Shown here in pieces: positions 36,134 to 44,733 of a stretch of DNA of 64,000 nt (within the stretch, counting starts at the first letter, position 1; every line of letters begins with the position of its first letter). The position numbers and the translations under genes were made by a program. Source of the stretch: Curtobacterium sp. BH-2-1-1 (GTDB lineage Bacteria; Actinomycetota; Actinomycetes; Actinomycetales; Microbacteriaceae); the NCBI RefSeq assembly GCF_001806325.1, contig NZ_CP017580.1, forward strand, positions 1,860,001 through 1,924,000, given 5' to 3'. A model generated the notes under the pieces. That model did not search any database, was not told the origin of the DNA, and was given only the letters and a program-made list of their open reading frames with translations.

Positions 36134-36475
36134 GTGGCCCGTCGTTCCGGCGTGGTGCGGCCGGTCCGCACCACCGAGTACACGATCGTCTTCGGGAACC
36201 GAGCAGCGGAGCAGGGATGGCGGGACGTCGTCGCCACGCAGCGGAACGCCGTGGCGGCAGCATGGGAACGCCTGACGACCGACCCGCTGACCGAGGACCT
36301 CGCGTGTCACGCGCTCCGTGGTGAGCTCGGGTCCGTGACGCACTCCGGGCGGGTGTGGGTCCGCCGGCAGTACGAGCTGCGTCGCGGTGCTCGGCTGTGG
36401 TTCACGGTCGACGAAGCGCAGATGGTCGTCCATCTCCTCGCGGTGCACACGCACCACCCGAACGCCACGAAGTGA
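36134..36475 (+). CDS. RelE/YoeB-like toxin
   Basis: 113 residues, basic, single compact domain: TTEYTIVFGNRAAEQGWRDVV, AWERLTTDPL, CHALRGELGS, RQYELRRGARLWFTVDE and VVHLLAVHTHHP. The order of helix pair then beta strands ending in an H-x-H pattern fits the RelE superfamily of ribosome-dependent or free mRNA endonucleases, but typical catalytic residues are not fully recognisable. Tightly linked to the antitoxin. Confidence 0.75.
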   Translation: MARRSGVVRPVRTTEYTIVFGNRAAEQGWRDVVATQRNAVAAAWERLTTDPLTEDLACHALRGELGSVTHSGRVWVRRQYELRRGARLWFTVDEAQMVVHLLAVHTHHPNATK

Positions 36476-36519
36476 GGCACCTCGGAGCGGTGGGAGCAGC
36501 GGTCCGGTAGACGGGACCC

Positions 36520-36987
36520 ATGACGAACGACGCACCGCACGACGACGCACAGGGCCCCGACGAGCAGCACCGCGTGCCCGAGGGGGTCTCGGACGCCACG
36601 GTCGAGGCGCTCGGCACCCTGTCGGCAGCGGTCGAGGTGATCGAGCACGCCCGCGGACTGCTCTACGGGTTCCACCGACTGACCGGGATGGCGGACCTGA
36701 ACCTCGGCGAGGCCGTCGAGCAGCTCCGGGACGCCGGCCACACCGAGCTGGCGGACCGCATCGACTCGGAGCTCGTCGGACGCAACGTCATCGCCGGCCG
36801 GTGGACGTTCCAGGTCGTCGAGGACTACGACGACGGGTACTACGCCCTCGCGAAGGAGCTCGAACGGACCGCGCGGGACGAGCTCGTGCAGGGACGCAAG
36901 CACCTGTTCGAGGCGGGCATGAAGGAGGACCGGCGCTCCCGGGGCCGACGCCACCACGAGGCGACGCCGGCCGACCTGGCGGACTGA
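36520..36987 (+). CDS. Conserved actinobacterial hypothetical protein
   Basis: 155 residues, mostly helical and charged: ALGTLSAAVEVIEHARGLLYGFHRLTG, LADRIDSELVGRNVIAGRWTFQVVEDYDDGYY, then a coiled segment and basic tail RRSRGRRHH. I do not recognise a named domain. A TAGACG at 36508-36513 lies at the leaderless distance from the ATG. It is separated from the toxin by 44 bases and from the permease by 18 in convergent orientation. Confidence 0.6.
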   Translation: MTNDAPHDDAQGPDEQHRVPEGVSDATVEALGTLSAAVEVIEHARGLLYGFHRLTGMADLNLGEAVEQLRDAGHTELADRIDSELVGRNVIAGRWTFQVVEDYDDGYYALAKELERTARDELVQGRKHLFEAGMKEDRRSRGRRHHEATPADLAD

Positions 36988-37005
36988 GGCCGCGCCTCCC
37001 GCGCC

Positions 37006-38478
37006 TCAGCCGACGCCGAGCAGCACCTCGAGCGGCCCCCGCGCGAAGTACAGCAGGAAGCCCGCCGCCACGACGTACAGCAGCCACGACACCTGACGGC
37101 CGCGACCGGACAGCAGCTTGATGAGCACCCAGCTGATGAACCCTGCACCGATGCCGTTCGCGATCGAGTAGGTCAGCGGCATGATCACGATCGTCAGGAA
37201 CGCCGGCAGCGCCGCCCCGAAGTCGGTCCAGTCGATGTCCTTCACCTGCGCCACCATGAGCGCACCGACGACCACGAGCCCGGCGGCTGCTACCTCGAGC
37301 GGGACGACCTGCGTGAGCGGCGTGAGGAACATCGACGCCAGGAACAGCAGACCGGTGACGACGGAGGCCATGCCGGTCCGGGCGCCCTCGCCGATGCCGG
37401 CGGCGGAGTCGATGAACACGGTGTTCGACGACACCGAGGCGCCACCACCCGCGATCGCGCCGGCACCCTCGACGACGAGCGCCGACTTCAGGCGCGGGAA
37501 GGTGCCGTCGGGGTTCGCGACGCCGGCGGCCTTCGCGAGGCCGGTCATCGTGCCCATGGCGTCGAAGAAGTTCGTGAAGACGAGGGTGAAGACGAGCATC
37601 GACGCGGCGATGGGGCCGATGCGGGTGAAGGCGCCGAAGACGTCCGCGTGGCCGACGAGCGACAGGTCGGGCACCGCGAACAGCGCGGAGGGCAGCCCCG
37701 GCGCGTTGAGGTTCCAGCCGGTGGGCGAGTCGACCGAGATCGGTACCTTGAAGATCGCCTGCAGGATGATCGCGATGACCGTGGTCGCCACGATGCCGAT
37801 GAGCAGGGCGCCCCGGACCTTGCGGGCCATCAGCGTGCCGATGATGACGAGGCCGATCAGGAAGACGATGGTCGGCAGCGCTGCGATGGAGCCGTCCTCG
37901 CCGAGCTGCAGCGGCGGGGAGGCGTTCTTCGTGGTGCGGACGAACCCGGAGTCGACCAGGCCGATGAACGCGATGAACAGACCGATGCCGACGGTGATGG
38001 CCGCCTTGAGCTGCGCCGGCACGGCCGTGAAGATCATCGTCCGGATGCCCGTCAACGCCAGGATCACGATCACGACGCCGTTGATGACGACGAGGCCCAT
38101 CGCCTCGGCCCAGGTGACCTGGTGCACGACGCTGACGGCGAGGAACGAGTTGATCCCGAGCCCCGCGGCGATGCCGAACGGCAGGTTCGCGATGAGGCCC
38201 ATCGCGATCGTCATGAGCCCGGCGACGAGTCCGGTGGCCGCGGCGACCTGGGCGTTCTGCAGCCAGCCGCCGAGGACGTCCTGCGGCGCCTGGTCCTGGC
38301 TGAACCCGCCGAGGATGAGCGGGTTGAGGATGACGATGTAGGCCATCGTCACGAAGGAGACGAGGCCGCCCCGGATCTCGCGGGGGATCGTCGATCCGCG
38401 GTGCGTGATGGAGAAGAAGCGGTCGAGGCCGGTCGCGAAGCGGTTCCGGGGCGTGGTGTCGGTCTGCGGGGCGCTCAC
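37006..38478 (-). CDS. NCS2 (AzgA-type) purine permease
   Basis: 490-residue membrane transporter with about 12-14 helices. AzgA/GhxP-family signatures: GLGINSFLAVSVV, NFFDAMGTMTGLAKAAG, and SSNTVFIDSAAGIGEGARTGMASVVTGLLFL. Predicted proton symporter for adenine, guanine or hypoxanthine. GTG 38478 is preceded by TAAGCT (38485-38490, minus strand) at the leaderless distance. Confidence 0.9.
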   Translation of the reverse strand: MSAPQTDTTPRNRFATGLDRFFSITHRGSTIPREIRGGLVSFVTMAYIVILNPLILGGFSQDQAPQDVLGGWLQNAQVAAATGLVAGLMTIAMGLIANLPFGIAAGLGINSFLAVSVVHQVTWAEAMGLVVINGVVIVILALTGIRTMIFTAVPAQLKAAITVGIGLFIAFIGLVDSGFVRTTKNASPPLQLGEDGSIAALPTIVFLIGLVIIGTLMARKVRGALLIGIVATTVIAIILQAIFKVPISVDSPTGWNLNAPGLPSALFAVPDLSLVGHADVFGAFTRIGPIAASMLVFTLVFTNFFDAMGTMTGLAKAAGVANPDGTFPRLKSALVVEGAGAIAGGGASVSSNTVFIDSAAGIGEGARTGMASVVTGLLFLASMFLTPLTQVVPLEVAAAGLVVVGALMVAQVKDIDWTDFGAALPAFLTIVIMPLTYSIANGIGAGFISWVLIKLLSGRGRQVSWLLYVVAAGFLLYFARGPLEVLLGVG

Positions 38479-38537
38479 CGAACAAGCTTAAAGGGCGCTG
38501 GGTTTCCGGCACGTCACAGCTTCCTTCCAGGGGATTT

Positions 38538-38550
38538 CCTGGAGGCGCGG
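38538..38550 (+). repeat. Dispersed 13-mer CCTGGAGGCGCGG
   Basis: Exact copies occur here, at 43078-43090 (minus strand) and 49213-49225. CCAGGAGGCGCGG variants lie at 3365-3377, 28406-28418 and 43915-43927, and CCTGGAGGCACGG variants at 55217-55229 (minus) and 55290-55302 (plus). Copies are both intergenic and coding. Confidence 0.55.
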
Positions 38551-38623
38551 CTCGCCTCGACGGGGTACGTCACGCCCGGTGGCCGGTCGCGTTCTGCGGC
38601 CAGGGCTGGTGTTGGATGGACGA

Positions 38624-39247
38624 GTGAACCAACGTCTGGACCGTGCGCGCATCGAGTCCGCCGTGCGGGAGCTCCTGCTCGCGATCGGCGAGGATCCCGA
38701 CCGCGCGGAACTCGCCCGCACGCCCGCTCGTGTGGCCGAGTCGTACGCCGAGTTCTTCTCCGGCATCGGGACGGACGCGGTGGCGATCGCCCGCGACGGC
38801 ACGGTCCACGCCGAACCGGGCGACCGCGGGCAGCTCGTCATCGTGCGCGACGTGAAGTTCCGGTCCGTGTGCGAGCACCACCTGCTCCCGTTCCTCGGTG
38901 TGGCGCACCTCGCGTACGCGCCGGGGGACCGGCTCATCGGCCTCGGCACGCTGTCGCGCGTGCTCGACGCGGTGGCCTCCCGTCCGCAGCTGCAGGAGCG
39001 GCTCGGCGAGCAGGTCGCAGCGACCATCGCCGAGGGGCTCGGGGCCGCCGGCGTCCTCGTGGTCCTCGACGCGCAGCACCAGTGCGTGACGACCCGTGGG
39101 GAGCGGCAGACCGGGTCGACGACCGTGACCGTGGCAGCGACCGGCACCCTGGCCGAGGCCGCCGGTCGGGCCGAGGCGATCGCCCTGATCGGTGCCGGTG
39201 CCGGTGCCGGCGCGGACGTCGGAGCCGGCCGCGGGGCGGACGCGTGA
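38624..39247 (+). CDS. folE: GTP cyclohydrolase I
   Basis: 207-residue enzyme forming dihydroneopterin triphosphate, first step of folate synthesis. Zinc/active-site block FRSVCEHHLLPFLGVAHLAY with Cys-x-His-His, and the later Cys in DAQHQCVTTRG; RTPARVAESYAEFF also fits. The C-terminal ~12 residues are an Ala/Gly tail. GTG 38624 chosen from domain start; TTGGAT lies 7-12 bases upstream. Overlaps folP by four bases. Confidence 0.94.
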   Translation: MNQRLDRARIESAVRELLLAIGEDPDRAELARTPARVAESYAEFFSGIGTDAVAIARDGTVHAEPGDRGQLVIVRDVKFRSVCEHHLLPFLGVAHLAYAPGDRLIGLGTLSRVLDAVASRPQLQERLGEQVAATIAEGLGAAGVLVVLDAQHQCVTTRGERQTGSTTVTVAATGTLAEAAGRAEAIALIGAGAGAGADVGAGRGADA

Positions 39248-40182
39248 CGACCGAGCGAGGCGGGGCGCGCCAGGGCCCTGCTGCCACCGCACCCGGGTGG
39301 GTCGTCCCCGACCTGCGCGAGCCCGTGCGCACCATCGGCCGCCGGACCTTCGACTTCGACCACCGCATCGCCGTCATGGCGATCGTGAACCGCACGCCCG
39401 ACTCGTTCCACGACCGCGGCGCGACGTTCGCACTCGACCGTGCCGTCGAGGCCGCCGTGCACGCGGCCGAGCAGGGAGCGGACTGGGTCGACATCGGCGG
39501 CGTGAAGTTCGCGCCGGGGCCGGAGCTGCCCGCCGCCGACGAGATCGACCGCGTCGTGCCCGTCGTCCGGCAGCTCGCGCAGGAGTCCGACGTGACGATC
39601 AGCGTCGACACCTTCCGGCCCGAGGTCGCCGCAGCGGCCATCGAGGCCGGTGCGAGCGTCGTCAACGACACGACCGGGCTGTCCGACCCCCGGATGGCGG
39701 CCGTCGTGGCGGACTCCGACGCGACGATCGTGATCACGCACTCGCTGGCGGAGCCCCGTCGTCCGCTGCCGGCCCCGCCGCAGTACGGCGACGTGACGAC
39801 CGAGGTCGTCGGGTTCCTGCGCGAGCGGGTCGACCGGGCCCTCGCGGCTGGCATCCCGGAGTCGCGGATCATCGTCGACCCGGGGCACGACCTCAACAAG
39901 AACACGGTGCACACGCTCGAGCTCACCCGACGCCTGCCCGAGGTGGTCGCGCTCGGCTACCCGGTGCTCGCGGCGGTCTCGAACAAGGACTTCGTGGGGG
40001 AGTCGCTCGGGCGTCCCCGCGGTGAGCGACTGGCGGGGTCGTTGGCGGTCGCGACCGTGAGCGCGATGCTCGGCGCGCGGATCGTCCGGATGCACGACGT
40101 CGCCGAGAGCGTGGACGCGATGCGCATGGTCGAGGCGACGCTCGGCTGGCGGGCACCGGTGGAAGCGCGGCACAACACGTGA
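39244..40182 (+). CDS. folP: Dihydropteroate synthase
   Basis: 312 residues, TIM barrel joining pABA to dihydropterin pyrophosphate. Blocks: VMAIVNRTPDSFHDRG (pterin/phosphate loop), WVDIGGVKFAPG, ISVDTFRPEVA, VVNDTTG, IIVDPGHDLNKN and the C-terminal RMHDV. Some canonical residues vary (VNRTPDSF where VNVTPDSF is usual, VDPGHDLNKN where DPGIGFGK is usual), the pattern of the FolP2-like actinobacterial group, so activity should not be taken for granted; M. tuberculosis FolP2 lacks it. GTG 39244 overlaps folE. Confidence 0.85.
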   Translation: MTTERGGARQGPAATAPGWVVPDLREPVRTIGRRTFDFDHRIAVMAIVNRTPDSFHDRGATFALDRAVEAAVHAAEQGADWVDIGGVKFAPGPELPAADEIDRVVPVVRQLAQESDVTISVDTFRPEVAAAAIEAGASVVNDTTGLSDPRMAAVVADSDATIVITHSLAEPRRPLPAPPQYGDVTTEVVGFLRERVDRALAAGIPESRIIVDPGHDLNKNTVHTLELTRRLPEVVALGYPVLAAVSNKDFVGESLGRPRGERLAGSLAVATVSAMLGARIVRMHDVAESVDAMRMVEATLGWRAPVEARHNT

Positions 40183-40946
40183 GCGTCCTCCCGCCGTCGA
40201 TCGCCGACCTGTCCGACGACGAGCTGCTCGAGCTGTACACGGCGGGGGCGGTCGCACCCTGGCTGCGCGTGAACTTCGTGACGACGCTCGACGGCTCGGC
40301 GACGGCCGCGGGCGACGGGGTCTCGGGTTCGCTCGGCGGGCCGGACGACCTGCGCGTGTTCGACCTGCTGCGCCGGGTGGCCGACGCGGTGCTGGTGGCC
40401 GCGGGGACCGTCCGTGACGAGGGCTACGGGCCGATGGTGCTGCACGACGCCGACGTGGCCTGGCGGCGGGCACACGGGCTGTCAGACCACCCGGTGTTCG
40501 CGATCGTCTCGGGCTCGCTGTCCCTCGACCCGGCGTCCCGGGTGTTCACCGAGGCGCCGGTGCGTCCGATCGTCCTCACCTCGACGACCGCAGCGTCGTC
40601 GCCCCGGGCCGCGGCGCTCGCGGCGGTCGCGGACGTCGTACCGTGCAGCTCCGACGACGACCCGGACACGGTCGACCCCGTCACCCTGCGGGACGCCCTG
40701 GTGTCGCGCGGCTTCGGCACGGTGCACTGCGAGGGCGGACCGACGTTCTTCGGGGCGCTCGTGGCGGCGGACCTCGTGGACGAACTCACGCTGACGGTCG
40801 ACCCGTCGCTCGAGGGTGGCGCCGGCCCACGCATCACCCACGGCGGTTCGCTCGACCTCCGGCGCTTCCGGCCGGCCCACGTGCTCCTCGGGCGTGACGG
40901 TGTGCTGCTCACCCGGTACCTGCGGGCACCCGACCCCGGGGAGTGA
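40179..40946 (+). CDS. RibD C-terminal domain reductase, possible dihydrofolate reductase analogue
   Basis: 255-residue protein consisting of the RibD_C/DHFR-like reductase fold: VNFVTTLDGSATAAG, VADAVLVAAGTVRDEGYGPM (NADPH-binding pattern), HCEGGPTFFGALVAADLVDELTLTV. There is no N-terminal deaminase domain. Fused by GTGA overlap to folE-folP. A RibD-like protein of M. tuberculosis (Rv2671) has reported dihydrofolate reductase activity, so this gene could supply tetrahydrofolate rather than riboflavin (inference). Confidence 0.8.
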   Translation: MSVLPPSIADLSDDELLELYTAGAVAPWLRVNFVTTLDGSATAAGDGVSGSLGGPDDLRVFDLLRRVADAVLVAAGTVRDEGYGPMVLHDADVAWRRAHGLSDHPVFAIVSGSLSLDPASRVFTEAPVRPIVLTSTTAASSPRAAALAAVADVVPCSSDDDPDTVDPVTLRDALVSRGFGTVHCEGGPTFFGALVAADLVDELTLTVDPSLEGGAGPRITHGGSLDLRRFRPAHVLLGRDGVLLTRYLRAPDPGE

Positions 40947-41012
40947 CCGGCACCGCGCGCCGGACCCCGGCGAGTGACCGGCACCGGGTGCCGGACCCCG
41001 GCGAGCGACCGG
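40933..41012 (+). repeat. 31-bp tandem repeat across the end of the RibD_C gene
   Basis: Two complete units and a third partial unit with a period of 31 bases (starting at 40933, 40964 and 40995; unit start ACCCCGGNGAG). The first copy contains the gene's real stop; the duplicated tail carries a GAGTGA again, so translation is not altered. Copies differ by a few bases, so duplication is not very recent. Confidence 0.8.
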
Positions 41013-41035
41013 GGTGGCACGCTAGGGTCGGGCGC

Positions 41036-41689
41036 GTGATCGACATCGTGGCGTCCGGGGTGCTCTTCGACATGGACGGGACGCTCGTCGACTCGACCGC
41101 CGTGGTCGAGGCGACCTGGACCCGGTTCGGCGTCGAGCACGGCATCGACCCCGCAGAGATCCTCGCCTTCTCGCACGGCCGCCAGGCGATCAGCACGATC
41201 CAGCGCTTCCTGCCCGACCTCGACCACGACGAGCAGCTGCGGATCGCCGCCGGGCTCGTCGCCGAGGAGCGCGAGAGCATCGAGGGCATCTCGGAGGTCC
41301 CGGGCGCCGGGGCGTTCGTGTCCCGCCTGGTCGACGCCGGGGTGCCGGTCGCGATCGTCACGAGTGCGCCCCGCGACCTCGCGGTGGAGCGGATGCAGGC
41401 CGCCGGGGTGCACGTGCCCGAGGCGCTCGTCGCCTCCGAGGACGTCGAGCACGGCAAGCCGCACCCGGACGGGTACCTGCGCGGTGCGGCGCTGCTCGGT
41501 GTCGACGCCGCCGACTGCGTGGCCTTCGAGGACGCACCCGCCGGGCTCGAGGCCGCCATCGCCTCTGGGGCGACCACGGTCGTCGTGGGGACGCTCGAGG
41601 CCGACGTCACCGCGGGGTTGTACCGGGTGGGCGGCTACGACGGCATCTCCGTGGAGCGCGAGGGAACGGCCTTCCGCATCCGCGGCTGA
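41036..41689 (+). CDS. HAD-IA sugar phosphatase
   Basis: 217 residues. Motif I LFDMDGTLVDSTAVV, motif II VTSAP, motif III Lys in HGKPHPDGYL, motif IV AFEDAPAGLEAA; cap type C1. Similar to glycerol-3-phosphatase and small-sugar phosphatases. GTG 41036 with TAGGGT at 41023-41028 eight bases upstream. Substrate unknown. Confidence 0.85.
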   Translation: MIDIVASGVLFDMDGTLVDSTAVVEATWTRFGVEHGIDPAEILAFSHGRQAISTIQRFLPDLDHDEQLRIAAGLVAEERESIEGISEVPGAGAFVSRLVDAGVPVAIVTSAPRDLAVERMQAAGVHVPEALVASEDVEHGKPHPDGYLRGAALLGVDAADCVAFEDAPAGLEAAIASGATTVVVGTLEADVTAGLYRVGGYDGISVEREGTAFRIRG

Positions 41690-41789
41690 CCCGACCGCCG
41701 CCCACGGCTGTCCACCTGCGGACGCTTCCAGCGCTCCCCGACGACGCTGGTCGTGCGGCCGGAACGACCGGGCCGCGGAAGGAACGACC

Positions 41790-42332
41790 ATGGCAGCACT
41801 CGACGGCAAGAAGATCCTCGTCATCGCGACGAACTACGGCGTGGAGCAGGACGAGATCGTCGTCCCGATCGACCAGCTCCGCGAGCGCGGCGCGACCGTG
41901 ACGGTGGCGGCGCAGGAGACCGGGGCGATCGCGACCCTCGTCGGCGACAAGGACCCGGGCCAGCACGTCGACCCGGACACCACCATCGCCGGTGTCAACG
42001 CCGGCTCGTTCGACGCGCTCGTCGTCCCCGGGGGCACGATCAACGCCGACACCCTCCGCACCGACCAGCAGGCGGTCTCCCTCGTGCAGGCGTTCGCGGA
42101 GGCCGGCAAGCCCGTCGCCGCGATCTGCCACGGGCCGTGGACCCTCATCGAGGCCGGTGTCGTGTCGGGGAAGACGATCACGTCGTTCCCGTCGCTGCAG
42201 ACCGACGTGCGGAACGCCGGGGCCGAGTGGGTCGACCAGGAGGTCCAGGTCGACGGCGGGCTCATCACCTCGCGGAACCCGGACGACCTGCCGGCGTTCG
42301 TCGACGCCATCGAGTCCGCACTGACCGCCTGA
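41790..42332 (+). CDS. DJ-1/PfpI family glutamine amidotransferase-like protein
   Basis: 180-residue PfpI/YhbO-type protein. Nucleophilic Cys lies in VAAICHGPW at the usual elbow; GVEQDEIVVPIDQLRERGATV and VVPGGTINADTLR are standard. Such proteins act as deglycase/chaperone-like stress proteins or proteases; activity is uncertain. A GGAAGGA ribosome site precedes the ATG. Confidence 0.88.
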   Translation: MAALDGKKILVIATNYGVEQDEIVVPIDQLRERGATVTVAAQETGAIATLVGDKDPGQHVDPDTTIAGVNAGSFDALVVPGGTINADTLRTDQQAVSLVQAFAEAGKPVAAICHGPWTLIEAGVVSGKTITSFPSLQTDVRNAGAEWVDQEVQVDGGLITSRNPDDLPAFVDAIESALTA

Positions 42333-42377
42333 CCGGCACTGCGCCCACTCGCGATCGAGTCCGCACTGACGGCGTAG
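42309..42377 (+). repeat. Duplicated gene tail after the PfpI gene
   Basis: The last 24 bases of the PfpI gene (42309-42332, including its stop) are repeated at 42354-42377 with 17 identical leading bases ATCGAGTCCGCACTGAC and two or three differences after, period 45. The second copy would read to a TAG rather than TGA and is not translated. Confidence 0.75.
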
Positions 42378-42385
42378 GAGGCTGG

Positions 42386-42412
42386 GCCGAGTCTCGGCTC
42401 GGCGGACTCGGC
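42386..42412. terminator. Hairpin between convergent PfpI and MOSC genes
   Basis: GCCGAGT (42386-42392) and ACTCGGC (42406-42412) form a 7-bp stem with a 13-base loop. Two further copies of CGAGTCTCGGC-type sequence follow (to about 42453), so other pairings are possible. No U-tract. Confidence 0.45.
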
Positions 42413-42493
42413 GTGGGCTGCGGCAGCGCGAAAGAGTCCGCGGGCCCGAGTCTCGGCACGCTGGCGCGGCGAGCGCGCCGCGCGCGCCGCGCG

Positions 42494-43063
42494 TCAGGGG
42501 AGCGCGACGGGGCGGGCCGTGCGGAGCACCGCGGGACCGAGGGCGAGGACGCCGTCGGACTCCGGGTCACACCGCACCCCGCCCCGCCCGCGCATCGCCC
42601 GGAACGCCCCCGGGGCCACCTCGTGGTCCATCCAGGCGCACGGGTTCGCCGGCCGGTACCCGCGGAAGCGGACCACCCCCTGCCCGGAGTCGAGGGAGAA
42701 CGGCTCGCCCCGGAGCGCCTCGACGTCCACCCCGCGGAGGAACACGTTCCGCCGGGTCGCGACCGGGTCCACGGCCGCACCGAGTTCGGCGGCGACGGCG
42801 TCGAGCCCCTCGAGACCGATCACGGTCACCGAGGCGTGCACGTGCGCCCGCGACGCGAAGTACCGGTCGCCGACGATCCCGAGCCCCGCGCGCAGCTCGA
42901 CGCGCTCGCGCAGGTCGTCCGGCTCGTCGTCCAGGGCGGGCAGCGCCCCGTCCGCCGGTCGCCCCTCGTACCGGTGCCGCCGGGACACCAGCAGCAGCGC
43001 GATCTCGACGTCGGTCCGGAAGGGCAGGTCGCCGGAGCCGGCCACGTCGTCCACGTCGGTCAC
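42494..43063 (-). CDS. MOSC domain protein
   Basis: 189 residues. The C-terminal half carries the MOSC order: RRNVFLRGVDVEALRGEPFSL, GYRPANPCAWMDH (with the conserved Cys), PGAFRAMRGRGGVRCDPESDG and LALGPAVL. MOSC proteins handle molybdenum-cofactor sulphur or act as reductases for N-hydroxylated compounds. Start GTG 43063 with TAGCGT eight bases upstream on the minus strand; a longer in-frame N-terminus overlaps the dispersed 13-mer and is rejected. Confidence 0.78.
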   Translation of the reverse strand: MTDVDDVAGSGDLPFRTDVEIALLLVSRRHRYEGRPADGALPALDDEPDDLRERVELRAGLGIVGDRYFASRAHVHASVTVIGLEGLDAVAAELGAAVDPVATRRNVFLRGVDVEALRGEPFSLDSGQGVVRFRGYRPANPCAWMDHEVAPGAFRAMRGRGGVRCDPESDGVLALGPAVLRTARPVALP

Positions 43064-43173
43064 GCATCCCACGCTAGCCGCGCCTCCAGGCCGCCGTCCC
43101 CGCGCCGACGGACGTCCGCTGCCCTGTCTGATTTCCGCCAGTCGATGTCGGTGAGCCGTGTCAGGCTGTGGGC

Positions 43174-44733
43174 ATGTCCACCGCACCAGACGCACTGCAC
43201 GCCGAGCGCTACCGTGTCGTCGCCTCCCGCGATGCCCGGTTCGACGGGCAGTTCGTCACCGCCGTGCACTCCACCGGTATCTACTGCCGCCCGTCGTGCC
43301 CGGCCCGGACGCCCCGGGAGTCCGGCGTCACCTTCTACCGCACCAGTGCCGCCGCGCACCTCGCCGGCTTCCGCGCCTGCAAGCGCTGCCTGCCCGAGGC
43401 CACACCGGGCAGCCCCGAGTGGGACCTCCGCGAGGACGTCGCCGGACGCGCCATGCGCCTCGTCCTGGACGGCGTCGTCGAACGCGACGGCGTGCCCGGC
43501 CTCGCCGCCCGCGTCGGGTACTCCGAGCGGCAGCTCAACCGCATCATGACCGCCGAGCTCGGTGCCGGGCCCAAGGCGCTCAGCCGGGCGCACCGTGCAC
43601 AGACCGCGCGGACGCTGCTCACCTCGTCCGACCTGCCCGTCGCGGACGTCGCGTTCGCCGCCGGGTTCGCGAGCGTCCGCCAGTTCAACGAGACCGTGCG
43701 CGAGGTCTTCGCGGTCACGCCGACCGAGCTCCGCGCACGCCGCACGCTCGAACCGGTCGCGGACGGGGCGCTGCACGTGCACCTGCCGGCGCGCGCGCCG
43801 TTCGACGCGCAGGGGCTCCTCGACTGGCACGCGCTGCACGCACTGGCGGGCATGGAGCAGGTGGAGGTCGACGACACCGGGCGGGTCACGTCGTACGGAC
43901 GGGTGCTCGACCTGCCAGGAGGCGCGGCCTGGTTCAGCGCCTCGGCTTCCGTCCCCGGGGCGGCCGGGCGGGGGACCGGGATCGACCTGCGCGTGCGGGT
44001 CACGGACCTCTCCGACCTCCCGACGCTCGTGGCGCGGGTGCGCTCGTACTTCGACCTCGACGCCGATCCGGAAGCCGTCGACGCCGTGCTCGGCGCGGTG
44101 CCCGAGCTGGCCGACGCCGTCGCCCGGGTCCCCGGCATCCGGCTGCCCGGCGCCGTGGACCCGCACGAGATCGTCGTCCGGACCCTCATCGGCCAGCAGG
44201 TGTCCGTCGCGGCGGCCCGGACGGCGCAGACGCGGTTGGTCGCGGCGCTCGGTGCGCCCGTACCGTCCGCGATCGCGCCGGACGGCCTGCTGTTCCCGTC
44301 CGCCGCCGTCATCGCGGCCCGCGGGCACGAGGTGCTCCGTGGCCCGGCTGCCCGCGTCGACACGATCCTCCGGGTGGCCGCCGCGCTCGCCGACGGGTCG
44401 CTCGTGGTCGACGGCGGGCAGTCGCTCGACGAGCTGCGCGCCGGACTCCTCGCGGTGAAGGGCATCGGGCCCTGGACCGCCGACTACGTGGCGCTCCGGG
44501 TCCGCCACCATCCGGACGTCTTCCTCCACAGCGACCTCGCCGTGCGCAACGGTGCACAGGAACTCGGGCTGCCCGGTTCGGCGCGCGAGCTCTCCCTATG
44601 GTCGGAGCAGGTGGCGCCGTGGCGGAGCTACCTCACGATGCACTGCTGGCGACCGATCATCGACCGCGCGACGGCGACGACCGGTGCGACCCACATGACC
44701 GCGGCTCCGGCCGCCCGGAAGGACGAACGATGA
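43174..44733 (+). CDS. Ada-AlkA fusion: methylphosphotriester sensor plus 3-methyladenine glycosylase
   Basis: 519 residues. N-terminal Ada zinc domain with Cys38, Cys42, Cys69 and Cys72 (YCRPSC and CKRC), followed by an AraC helix-turn-helix (to about 190; QFNETVREVFAVTPTELR), AlkA N-terminal domain and HhH-GPD glycosylase: LLAVKGIGPWTADYVALR and Asp in VFLHSDLAV. Cys38 is the expected acceptor of methyl from DNA phosphotriesters, which turns the protein into an activator. The gene likely induces itself and ogt. ATG 43174 follows CAGGCT (43162-43167) at the leaderless distance. Confidence 0.92.
   Translation: MSTAPDALHAERYRVVASRDARFDGQFVTAVHSTGIYCRPSCPARTPRESGVTFYRTSAAAHLAGFRACKRCLPEATPGSPEWDLREDVAGRAMRLVLDGVVERDGVPGLAARVGYSERQLNRIMTAELGAGPKALSRAHRAQTARTLLTSSDLPVADVAFAAGFASVRQFNETVREVFAVTPTELRARRTLEPVADGALHVHLPARAPFDAQGLLDWHALHALAGMEQVEVDDTGRVTSYGRVLDLPGGAAWFSASASVPGAAGRGTGIDLRVRVTDLSDLPTLVARVRSYFDLDADPEAVDAVLGAVPELADAVARVPGIRLPGAVDPHEIVVRTLIGQQVSVAAARTAQTRLVAALGAPVPSAIAPDGLLFPSAAVIAARGHEVLRGPAARVDTILRVAAALADGSLVVDGGQSLDELRAGLLAVKGIGPWTADYVALRVRHHPDVFLHSDLAVRNGAQELGLPGSARELSLWSEQVAPWRSYLTMHCWRPIIDRATATTGATHMTAAPAARKDER

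Noticed and set aside
42494..43195. Longer MOSC protein with a 44-residue N-terminal extension
   Set aside because: The extension covers the promoter-like TAGCGT and the repeat motif; GTG 43063 fits the domain.
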